Below are positions 1-7,561 of a stretch of DNA of 64,000 nt, one piece after another. Both the position numbers and the translations under genes were made by a program. Source of the DNA: JASJCL01 sp050291585 (GTDB lineage Bacteria > Desulfobacterota > Desulfobacteria > Desulfobacterales > Desulfosarcinaceae). The stretch covers positions 3,980 through 67,979 of the forward strand of contig JBNKKA010000004.1 in the NCBI GenBank assembly GCA_050291585.1, in the 5' to 3' direction. Under the pieces are notes generated by a model. The model saw only the letters and a list, made by a program, of their open reading frames with translations. It ran no database searches and had not been told where the DNA came from. How positions within the stretch are numbered: position 1 is the stretch's first letter; the number at the start of each line of letters is the position of its first letter.

Positions 1-686
1 TTTTCTCCCATTTCGCCACAGCCGACAGCCGGGACAAAGCCTTCGCCGAAGGGCAGTTCCGCCAGTTTGAGGGCTGTCTGGCGGCTCTCGAAGCCAATCA
101 CCTGCGGCCGCCCCTAGGCCACATGGCCAACAGCGGGGCCATCATCGACATGCCCGCCACCCACCTGGATATGGCCAGGGCGGGCATTTCGGTCTACGGC
201 CTCTACCCCTCCCATGAGGTTCGGCGCGATGCGCTCGAACTCTTCCCGGCCCTGGCCCTCAAGGCGCGCGTCATCCATGTCAAAAAGGTATTGCCCGGCA
301 CACCAATCAGTTACGGATGCACATGGACAGCAGAACGCCCAACCACCATCGCCACGGTCCCGGTGGGCTATGGCGATGGCTACAGCCGCGGCCTCTCAAA
401 CCGCGGAATGATGCTCGTCGGGGGCAGCCGGGTGCCCATCGTCGGGCGGGTATGCATGGACCTGACTATGCTGGATGTGACCGCGGTCCCTGGCGTAGAG
501 GTCGGCGATGAAGTGGTAGTTCTGGGACGACAGGGGCAGGCGCAGATCAGCGCCGACGATATCGCCGCCTGGAACGCCACCATCAACTATGAGGTAGTGA
601 CGGCCATCACTGAGCGGGTGCCGCGGATCTACATCAAAACTCAAACATCAGGAGGACACGAAAACGAGTATCCTCGACACGAGTAA
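1..686 (+). CDS. alr: Alanine racemase, C-terminal part (cut by window edge)
   Basis: Makes D-alanine for peptidoglycan by PLP-dependent racemisation of L-alanine in the cytoplasm. The frame is open from base 3, so the N-terminal half with the PLP lysine lies outside the window. Visible family motifs are FATAD near the left edge, GISVYGLYPS, the PISYGCTW segment carrying the catalytic tyrosine, VGYGDGYSRGLSN and GRVCMDLTM, and the domain ends at the usual place (about 228 residues present). The next gene begins 33 bases later. Identity is secure; the true start cannot be seen. Confidence 0.93.
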   Translation, partial: FSHFATADSRDKAFAEGQFRQFEGCLAALEANHLRPPLGHMANSGAIIDMPATHLDMARAGISVYGLYPSHEVRRDALELFPALALKARVIHVKKVLPGTPISYGCTWTAERPTTIATVPVGYGDGYSRGLSNRGMMLVGGSRVPIVGRVCMDLTMLDVTAVPGVEVGDEVVVLGRQGQAQISADDIAAWNATINYEVVTAITERVPRIYIKTQTSGGHENEYPRHE

Positions 687-719
687 TGTTTACATCCAAA
701 ATAGAGAGAGGAAAAAGTG

Positions 720-932
720 ATGGATCTTGATAAAATAGTGGATGGCTTATCAAAAGAAATAAATTTTTCATTGAAAGCATTTTCAAAAACAAAGGATCTC
801 AATGAAAAAGAATCTTATAGCCGAATTGTAAAAAATTTATGCGATTCTTTAGGTGTGTTTATAGATATTGAAAGCGAAATGATGCCCTTTGATTTTGATG
901 ATGATTATAAAAAAGATGATATACCTTTTTGA
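720..932 (+). CDS. Small acidic protein of unknown function
   Basis: A 70-residue protein that I do not recognise. An AGAGG ribosome site lies eight bases before the ATG at 720; a GTG at 717 in the same frame is an alternative start. The sequence is rich in Asp, Glu and Lys, has no signal peptide, membrane segment or cysteine motif beyond a single Cys, and ends in a run of acidic and lysine residues. It is much richer in A+T than alr just upstream, which hints at separate origin. A strong hairpin follows about 55 bases after the stop. Confidence 0.6.
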   Translation: MDLDKIVDGLSKEINFSLKAFSKTKDLNEKESYSRIVKNLCDSLGVFIDIESEMMPFDFDDDYKKDDIPF

Positions 933-987
933 AGAAACGTGAGCCCCCCTCTCCACGCACCTACCGCCACTCTCGAACTTTATACAA

Positions 988-1029
988 AAAGGCGGTTTAA
1001 GAGAAACACATACCTCTTAAACCGCCTTT
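988..1029. terminator. Perfect 16-bp hairpin between the small gene and the regulator
   Basis: Arms at 988-1003 and 1014-1029 pair perfectly around a 10-base loop. Read on the minus strand the stem is followed by five T; on the plus strand only by TTT within the arm. It most likely stops transcription leaving the alr side and insulates the following gene. The rest of 933-1312 holds a TATAAT at 1283-1288 but no further gene that I can support. Confidence 0.7.
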
Positions 1030-1312
1030 AAACAAAGCTTTGCATCGCAATGAGTCACGGGCAGATCTGACCCCTTTGCGTCTCATTTTGCGCTCTCTTT
1101 TAAATATTTTCAATAATTTCAAGTGAGCGCCCACAAACGACAATATCCGATTTTTTTACATTTATTACAGAATGTTATATTGGCGACCATTTTGGGGTAC
1201 CGCCACTGCATTGATGCCAAGCCTAAATACGATTGCCCTTCTAAAAGAGCAAACCAACCTATACATACCACCCTGTAGCATGTATAATTACCCAGCAACC
1301 AGGGATACGTTG

Positions 1313-2329
1313 ATGGTAAGAATCGGTTCACCTCACCAAATTGCATTGGCCAACATTGACATGAATAGCAAATACCTATCACGTTTTGGCAGCGCTTCGT
1401 TCCTTTGGTTGCTTATTGCATTGGTTTTTTCCCTCTTTGTGTCGTGCAGCGGGGATACCGAATACAAACAGATTGATTTTTCCCAGAAAATGGGTGCGTC
1501 CCTTCCCGGGAAGAAAAAAAATGATCGGCGAACGCTACGAGTTGCCGTTGCAGCCATGATATCGCCTAAGGAAACGTCTATATATTACCGGGAGCTTATC
1601 GACTATCTGGCCTCTAAAGTCGATCATGACGTTGAGTTGATCCAGCGAAAAACCTATGGAGAAGTCAACGAACTACTAGCCAAGGGACGTATCGACCTTG
1701 CTTTCATATGTACTGGCCCCTTTGTTTCCGGAGCTGAAAAATACGGATTCGAAGCAATCGCCACGCCCGTTGTCCGCGGTAAACCTGTCTATCAAGCCTA
1801 TTTGATCGTCCACAAGGACAGCCCGCTGCAAACACTTTCCGATCTGCAGGGCAAAGACTTTGCGTTTACCGATCCGGAATCCAATACCGGTGCGCTGGTA
1901 CCCAGGTACTGGCTCAGACAAATGGGGGTCAAACAGGAAACTTATTTCCGCCGCTTCACTTACACCTACAGCCACGATAACGCGATCATGGCCGTTGCCA
2001 AAAACCTGGTTGATGGAGCGGCTGTTGATGGGCATATGTGGGAATATTACCAGCGGCGCAACTCCTTTTATTCGGCCAAAACACGAGTGATTAAAAAATC
2101 CGAACCATTTGGCAGCCCGCCGCTGGTGGTCTCGAAAGTACTCGACCCACAACTGAAAAAGGCGCTGGTGGAAATGATCATGTCCATGCATGAAGATTCG
2201 CAAGGCCATCGTATTCTTGGCGAGCTAATGATTGATCGGTTTGTTCCCCCTGAACCAGAATGGTATGCACCGGTAAAAATTATGCTTGACCGGATGATGG
2301 TCGTGGAGGACGGGGGCGATGCTTCCTAA
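1313..2329 (+). CDS. PhnD-like periplasmic substrate-binding lipoprotein (sensor subunit)
   Basis: A 338-residue member of the PhnD/TtrS-type periplasmic binding family. After a signal segment ending at a cysteine (FVSC, lipoprotein-like) comes the two-lobed binding fold: RVAVAAMISPKE, a GRIDLAFICTGPFVSG stretch and the family's YSHDNAIMAVAKNLVDGAAVDG. No permease or ATPase gene is nearby, so import is unlikely; the gene overlaps the following membrane-bound sigma-54 activator by 11 bases, which suggests that it presents a ligand to that protein. Start chosen at 1313 because AGGGA lies seven bases upstream and TATAAT at 1283 rules out earlier starts; ATG 1361 would give a shorter signal peptide. 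Ligand unknown; tetrathionate or another oxyanion is an inference from the downstream operon. Confidence 0.8.
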   Translation: MVRIGSPHQIALANIDMNSKYLSRFGSASFLWLLIALVFSLFVSCSGDTEYKQIDFSQKMGASLPGKKKNDRRTLRVAVAAMISPKETSIYYRELIDYLASKVDHDVELIQRKTYGEVNELLAKGRIDLAFICTGPFVSGAEKYGFEAIATPVVRGKPVYQAYLIVHKDSPLQTLSDLQGKDFAFTDPESNTGALVPRYWLRQMGVKQETYFRRFTYTYSHDNAIMAVAKNLVDGAAVDGHMWEYYQRRNSFYSAKTRVIKKSEPFGSPPLVVSKVLDPQLKKALVEMIMSMHEDSQGHRILGELMIDRFVPPEPEWYAPVKIMLDRMMVVEDGGDAS

Positions 2330-4535
2330 AAGTCTTAAAAACACGCTCCTTCTAGCTGTGGCATTGCTCGTGATTGCAACAGGTGTGGCGGTTTCCCAAC
2401 TGGTTGCTCACCGATACAGTGCAAGCTTATTTGAAAGCGCCGTTGCCCGTGCTGAAAATATCGCCCACAAGCTATCTTTGGAAGCTGTGGATAAAATACT
2501 GATCAACGATTTGGTGTCGTTGCAAAAAATGCTGGATGATCAAATCTCAAGCGATCCTTCCGTGGCCTACTTGTTTGTGATCCGGGAGGGTAGACTGTTG
2601 ACACATACCTTTATGGATGGTGTTCCCCTATATCTGATACCAGCCAATACAATCGATAGCGACGATAGTAGCAAGGTCACAAAAATTCAGTCCCAGGAGG
2701 GACACCGATTTATCGATGTCGCCTACCCAATATTCGGAGGAAAGGCCGGGACGCTGAGGATGGGACTTTCCGAGGCGCCATACCGTCACCAGGTCCGTAA
2801 ATTATGGGTGCAGATGAGTGTTATAACGGTTGGCATTCTGTTGTTATCCCTGGCAATCAGCCACTGGGTGATCAGCCACCTCATCGGTCCGTTAGGACAA
2901 TTGACCCAATGTGCCGAACAGATTGACGAAGGCAATCTGGACACTCAGATTGCCGTCCATGGAAGACAGGAAGTCACCAAGCTTGCATCGGCTTTCAATT
3001 CCATGCTGGTTCGCCTGCAGGACTATACGCAACGCCTGCAGGATTCCAATATCCGGCTCGAACTGAAAAATCAGGAATTGGATCGCACCCACAAGCAACT
3101 CGAGACCTCTTTTTCCATATCCCAGAAAATCGCGGCGCTTCCTAAACTGGATCAAATCTGTCAATTCCTCATCCACACACTCAAAGAAGTGGTAGAATGC
3201 CGCAACCTGAATTTGATGGTGTTCAACCATGCGGCGCGATCCATCAGTCTGGCGACCCCTCACAAGACCTTTCATCTGGATCAGGATGTCTTTGACAAGG
3301 TGCAGCGTGCATTCAACCCACAAAGACAGCTGACCTTTATCCGTCAACCTGAACTCGGACGATTGAACCTGAATGAATGGTTCGGCAGTGTTGACCAAGT
3401 CGCTGTGTTTCCCATTAGACATCACGACCTGATGATCGGCGCCATGCTGGTTGTTTGCAGCGGCAACTGCAATTGCATCAGGCACGAGTTGGATGTTGTC
3501 GGCATGATTCTGCATCAGGCCGCCGGCGCCATCCATCGCGCGAATGTCCACGAAGAGGAGTTGCGCGAACTGAAGCAGCGGGTGGATGTGGATTCCGGCT
3601 TCGAGGGTATTGTCGGAAAAGATCCCAAGATGCAGGTGGTTTTTAAGCTGATCGAAGATGTGGCACCCACCGATGCAACTGTGTTGATCCAAGGGGAGAG
3701 CGGAACCGGAAAGGAACTGGTGGCACGGGCCATCCACCATCGCAGCCATCGCGCCCAAAAGCCATTTGTCGTCATCAATTGTACGGCCTATCCCAGCACC
3801 CTGCTGGAGAGCGAACTGTTCGGCCATGAAAAAGGGGCGTTTACCGGCGCGATTCGACGTAAAATCGGCCGATTCGAGCAAGCCGACGGCGGGACGGTTT
3901 TCCTTGACGAGATCGGTGAAATCGATCCTGCCGCCCAGACCAAACTGCTTAGGGTTCTTCAGCAACAAACCATCGATCGCTTGGGCGGCGACCACCCCGT
4001 GAAAGTCAATGTCCGTATTTTAGCCGCCACAAATAAAAATCTTCAGGGCGAAGTGCGGCAGGGACGATTCAGGGAAGATCTGTTCTATCGCTTGAACGTC
4101 ATCCCAATGCGAATACCACCGTTGCGGGAACGATCCACGGATATCCATTTATTAGTGCAGCATTTCCTCAAGCGGTTTGCCGGGGAACAGGGAAAACATA
4201 TCCGGGGCTTCAGAAGCGAAGCCATGCGAAAACTAATTGACTGTCCATGGCCTGGCAATGTGCGCGAGTTGGAAAACAGTGTTGAGCATGCCGTCGTACT
4301 GGCCAAGGACTCCCAGATCGAATTGAAGGATCTTCCGACATCTCTCGTGGATGCACCTGCATCTGAATCCAATCCCGTGCCCACCATTATCCAATCCGAA
4401 GAACGGTTAATTCGAGAGGTGCTTGATGCCTGCAACTGGAATAAAACTGAAGCGGCCAGGCAGTTGGGCATCAGCCGCAGCACACTCTACGAAAAGCTCA
4501 AACGGCTGCAGATCGTCAACCCCACTTTGCACTGA
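2319..4535 (+). CDS. Membrane-bound sigma-54-dependent activator (sensor-HAMP-GAF-AAA+-HTH)
   Basis: A 738-residue protein that joins sensing and transcription activation. Order: membrane segment at about 7-29, a periplasmic region, second membrane segment at about 163-188, HAMP at about 186-240, short coiled coil, GAF-like region at about 270-420, AAA+ domain with Walker A GESGTGKE near 459 and the sigma-54 contact loop GAFTGA near 507, and a Fis-type HTH near 702-728. There is no receiver and no histidine kinase domain. It overlaps the PhnD-like gene, so the pair can act as a one-component equivalent of a TtrS/TtrR-type system. Its likely target is the -24/-12 promoter at 5050. Domain assignment is firm; signal is inferred. 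Confidence 0.87.
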   Translation: MLPKSLKNTLLLAVALLVIATGVAVSQLVAHRYSASLFESAVARAENIAHKLSLEAVDKILINDLVSLQKMLDDQISSDPSVAYLFVIREGRLLTHTFMDGVPLYLIPANTIDSDDSSKVTKIQSQEGHRFIDVAYPIFGGKAGTLRMGLSEAPYRHQVRKLWVQMSVITVGILLLSLAISHWVISHLIGPLGQLTQCAEQIDEGNLDTQIAVHGRQEVTKLASAFNSMLVRLQDYTQRLQDSNIRLELKNQELDRTHKQLETSFSISQKIAALPKLDQICQFLIHTLKEVVECRNLNLMVFNHAARSISLATPHKTFHLDQDVFDKVQRAFNPQRQLTFIRQPELGRLNLNEWFGSVDQVAVFPIRHHDLMIGAMLVVCSGNCNCIRHELDVVGMILHQAAGAIHRANVHEEELRELKQRVDVDSGFEGIVGKDPKMQVVFKLIEDVAPTDATVLIQGESGTGKELVARAIHHRSHRAQKPFVVINCTAYPSTLLESELFGHEKGAFTGAIRRKIGRFEQADGGTVFLDEIGEIDPAAQTKLLRVLQQQTIDRLGGDHPVKVNVRILAATNKNLQGEVRQGRFREDLFYRLNVIPMRIPPLRERSTDIHLLVQHFLKRFAGEQGKHIRGFRSEAMRKLIDCPWPGNVRELENSVEHAVVLAKDSQIELKDLPTSLVDAPASESNPVPTIIQSEERLIREVLDACNWNKTEAARQLGISRSTLYEKLKRLQIVNPTLH

Positions 4536-4762
4536 ATATTCTCATAAAAACAACATTCAAAAGCGATCTCCACAGTTTAGGAGATTCCTACCCAAGTCTC
4601 TTGTCAATATGATCCAGAACGCATTGTGAATTACTCCCTGCACAGCCTGCCTTAGGTGCCATTCAAATGCGCCTACAAATAGGCCTCCTGCCCCATTGTC
4701 TGTGTTCATTTCAAAAACGGTTGCCCGAATATGGGTTCCAACAGCAGAAACGGTTTGTCACC

Positions 4763-4927
4763 GCCCGGACACCTATTCGCCGTTGAATAGCACGTCCGGA
4801 AATAGGACGTTCTAACATATTATTATTAAGAAATATTTTTTGGTTGTTTTTTATCCGTCCGGATTCCGGACGCGTGGGCAATGGTTTTACCATCATTGAG
4901 TGAGTTGATCTATGCTGGCCATTGCCC
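4763..4927. promoter_or_regulatory. Cluster of palindromic sites, probable activator binding region
   Basis: Between the activator gene and the sigma-54 promoter lie a 17-base palindrome CGTCCGGATTCCGGACG (4856-4872), an imperfect copy with arms ACGTCC and GGACGT (4792-4810), a further CCGGAC half-site (4764-4769) and an inverted repeat GGGCAATGG (4876-4884) / CCATTGCCC (4919-4927). They lie about 120-290 bases before the -24/-12 element, the usual distance for enhancer sites of NtrC-type activators. Nothing coding is convincing in 4536-5109. Confidence 0.6.
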
Positions 4928-5049
4928 TTTCAAAAAACATTCTATCCTTCTTAATAATTCTATAATTTTTTTATTTCAGATGGTTACATCACACCTCCGG
5001 CCTCTTCCAACCACAACTCATTTCTGCCGCATTGCGCTTCAATACGTCC

Positions 5050-5065
5050 TGGCATCTTCATTGCG
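5050..5065 (+). promoter_or_regulatory. Sigma-54 promoter (-24/-12) of the respiratory operon
   Basis: TGGCATCTTCATTGCG has the invariant GG and GC ten bases apart and matches TGGCAY-N5-TTGC. It stands 45 bases before the receiver gene at 5110 and directly downstream of a gene for a sigma-54 activator, with palindromic sites further upstream. The match in sequence, spacing and context is good. Confidence 0.75.
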
Positions 5066-5109
5066 TTGTCCAATGGCAGTCGACATCTTAAAAATCAATT
5101 GCGGGTCAA

Positions 5110-5529
5110 ATGACATTCAATGAAAGACAAGGCCGGGGTCACAAGGTGGTAGTTTTGGGAGCAGTTGCCCAAGACTCTGAAGCGATATGCCGCATCATTG
5201 AGAAGGGTCCCTACCGAACGGAAACATGCCCCAGTTTTAGGGAACTGGAAACGATGCTGGCATCCGATCCATGTTTGACCGTCATTCTGGATATCGACAG
5301 CGTCCCTCTTGATGATCGAACCATTCGAAAGCTCACGCTATCATATCCGTCAACCAGTTTTTTATGTACATCCAAGGAACGTTTCCATCCGGATCTTAAG
5401 GATGCCATCAGCCATCATCTTTTTGCCTGCCTGCACAAACCAATCGATCCAGAAGAGTTGCACTATTTTTTGAAATGCATCCGCGATAACGAAACTGAAT
5501 CGAGGGGCCCGCCGGACCGATCCGATTAG
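5110..5529 (+). CDS. Stand-alone response-regulator receiver protein
   Basis: A 139-residue CheY-like protein with no output domain. The fold is visible as VVVLGAVAQD at the N-terminus, the phospho-acceptor segment VILDIDSVPLDD near residue 58, FLCTSKE in the position of the conserved Thr/Ser strand and LHKPIDPEEL with the conserved Lys-Pro. The first strand lacks the usual acidic pair, so metal binding may be weak. It is the first gene after the sigma-54 promoter and precedes the Fe-S subunit gene by 148 bases. No kinase is adjacent; its partner is unknown. Confidence 0.72.
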   Translation: MTFNERQGRGHKVVVLGAVAQDSEAICRIIEKGPYRTETCPSFRELETMLASDPCLTVILDIDSVPLDDRTIRKLTLSYPSTSFLCTSKERFHPDLKDAISHHLFACLHKPIDPEELHYFLKCIRDNETESRGPPDRSD

Positions 5530-5677
5530 TTGGCTGTAGTCCAGTACCGGTACACTTGGGAATCCTTATAAATAAATTAAAATTATTGCCGGTTCGATTT
5601 TTGATTTCCGAATCGATGAATGGATGGACGTTAAAAACGATAAAATTTAAGCCAACTGAAATTTAGGAGGTACATGA

Positions 5678-6388
5678 ATGACACAATCTGATACCCAACT
5701 CAGCCGACGCCAGTTTCTTGGCAAGGTCGGCATCAGTGCCACCGCCTTGGGGACCGGAGCAGTATTGATACAGGCCAGAAATCTCGCCGAGGCCAAAACG
5801 GTCAGCGCTAAAAAATATGCTATGGTCATCGACACCAACCGCTGTACCTGCTGTCATGGTTGCACCATCGCGTGTCTGAGCGAAAACAATGTACCCGACG
5901 GTAAATACCGTAGTTGGGTTAAAAAAATCGCCAAAGGACGCTACCCCGATACCAGCTTCCATTTTTTGCCCCGCCTCTGCAACCACTGTGAAGACGCTCC
6001 CTGCCTGAACCTGTGCCCCACCGGTGCGACCTTTCGCTCAAAAGAAGATGGCGTGGTTCATGTCAATCGCGAGGTTTGTGTCGGCTGTCATGTCTGCATC
6101 GAAGCTTGTCCCTACGGTGCACGGTTTTTCAATCCCATTACGCGAACGGCAGACAAATGCGATTTTTGTTACCATCGCATCACCCAAGGGATAGAGCCTG
6201 CCTGCGTGACCGCCTGTACGGGGCGAGCCCGCATCTTCGGTGATCTGAACGACCCGCACAGCAATATTTTCACCTATTTGAATACCCACGCGACTCAGAC
6301 AATCCGGGCCGACCTGGATACCGGTCCCAAGGTCCATTACGCGTTTGCCGACGAGGCCATTCTCGGCGCAGACTACTCCGCACTGTAA
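5678..6388 (+). CDS. Tat-exported four-cluster ferredoxin subunit (TtrB-like)
   Basis: A 236-residue electron-transfer subunit. SRRQFLGKVG near residue 9 is a twin-arginine signal. Four cysteine groups follow for four [4Fe-4S] clusters: CTCCHGCTIAC, CNHCEDAPCLNLCP, CVGCHVCIEACP and CDFCYHRITQG...CVTAC. This is the DMSO reductase/NrfC/TtrB layout, passing electrons between the membrane subunit and the molybdopterin subunit encoded next. A GGAGG ribosome site precedes the ATG. The B-C-A gene order with the two downstream genes is that of tetrathionate reductase; arsenate, polysulfide or other sulfur-oxyanion reductases have related subunits. Confidence 0.87.
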   Translation: MTQSDTQLSRRQFLGKVGISATALGTGAVLIQARNLAEAKTVSAKKYAMVIDTNRCTCCHGCTIACLSENNVPDGKYRSWVKKIAKGRYPDTSFHFLPRLCNHCEDAPCLNLCPTGATFRSKEDGVVHVNREVCVGCHVCIEACPYGARFFNPITRTADKCDFCYHRITQGIEPACVTACTGRARIFGDLNDPHSNIFTYLNTHATQTIRADLDTGPKVHYAFADEAILGADYSAL

Positions 6389-6404
6389 TCAATAAGGGGG
6401 AATT

Positions 6405-7559
6405 ATGAACGACGCTATCGAACACATCCACTGGATCAACCATGGAGTGGCCCTCGGGTATCTGATCGCCTGTTACCTGTTTTTCTTTGCACTCGCTGAA
6501 GGTACCCATATCGTATCCCATCTATCCTGGCTCTATTACCGTCAGGATAACTATCGTCCGTTGGAAAAGGTCGGTTCCTTTCTGCCGTTTGTCATTCTGG
6601 TATTTGTTTCACTGTTTCTGATTGCCGATCTGGGTCATCCCGAACGGGCGCTGACTATGGCTTACCATTGGAACTGGACCGCCCCAGTGGCCTATGGTTT
6701 CTATGTGGTGCTGCTATGCATCATATCTTATGCGTTTCACGCCTATTATCTGTTCTTGCCGGAGATGGTGGTCAGCGCACGCAAAGGTGCCTCCTTTTCA
6801 GGCATTTACAAATTGTTGACCGGCAGCCTCGAGGAGGGTTCGGCCGATGAAATCCGACAGCGTCATCTCGGCAAGGAGCGTTTCTGGGCCAACGCCAGCG
6901 TCACCATGTCCATCATCGGCTTGATCTATCTGGGTTTTATGCTCAGTTCATTCAAAGGGCGGGTGGCCTGGAATTCGGCCGTGTTGATTTTCATCTTCAT
7001 CAGTCAGGGACTTTCTTCCGGCGCGGCCTTTCTCATCCTCTTTTCTCAGCTTAAAAATACCTTCGGAAGCCCATCGGCAGGGGATCTCAAAGACCAGAGC
7101 AACTATCTTTCCGGACTCGCGCGGTTTTTCAAATATGCACTTTTGGTTCAGGCGGTCGTGTGGGCGATCTACCTGCTGCAACTTAAATTTGTGGGCCAGG
7201 GTGGCCACGCCGTGGTCAAACTGCTCCTTTCCGGACCGCGATCCAGCCAATTCTGGCTGTTTCAGATTTTTGTCGGCCTGGTGCTGCCCTTCCTCTTGAT
7301 GTTTTTCAGAACCGGCCGTAAGCAGCCGATACTTCGCTTTTTTGCGGCATTAACCGCCATGATCGGCGCCTTTTACGGCATCGTTAATCTGTTCATCGGC
7401 GGCCAGATGCTGCCCATGACCAGCCACCAGTGGGAAACGGTGCCATCAGAGCCCGACAAGCTGATTTTTGCCGCCGCTATGGTAGCCATCGTTCTGGTAA
7501 TCTTTTTGCTCAGCTACAAAATGCTGCCCTATGAAAACATCCAAAGCGAGGAGGCCTAA
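6405..7559 (+). CDS. NrfD/PsrC/TtrC-like membrane quinol-oxidising subunit
   Basis: A 384-residue integral membrane protein with eight or nine hydrophobic segments, beginning IHWINHGVALGYLIACYLFF and carrying the family stretch LGHPERALTMAYHWNW early in the chain. NrfD-type subunits bind menaquinol on the outer face of the membrane and pass electrons to the four-cluster subunit encoded 16 bases upstream. The stop is two bases from the start of the molybdopterin subunit gene, so the three are one transcription unit. Confidence 0.87.
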   Translation: MNDAIEHIHWINHGVALGYLIACYLFFFALAEGTHIVSHLSWLYYRQDNYRPLEKVGSFLPFVILVFVSLFLIADLGHPERALTMAYHWNWTAPVAYGFYVVLLCIISYAFHAYYLFLPEMVVSARKGASFSGIYKLLTGSLEEGSADEIRQRHLGKERFWANASVTMSIIGLIYLGFMLSSFKGRVAWNSAVLIFIFISQGLSSGAAFLILFSQLKNTFGSPSAGDLKDQSNYLSGLARFFKYALLVQAVVWAIYLLQLKFVGQGGHAVVKLLLSGPRSSQFWLFQIFVGLVLPFLLMFFRTGRKQPILRFFAALTAMIGAFYGIVNLFIGGQMLPMTSHQWETVPSEPDKLIFAAAMVAIVLVIFLLSYKMLPYENIQSEEA

Positions 7560-7561
7560 GC

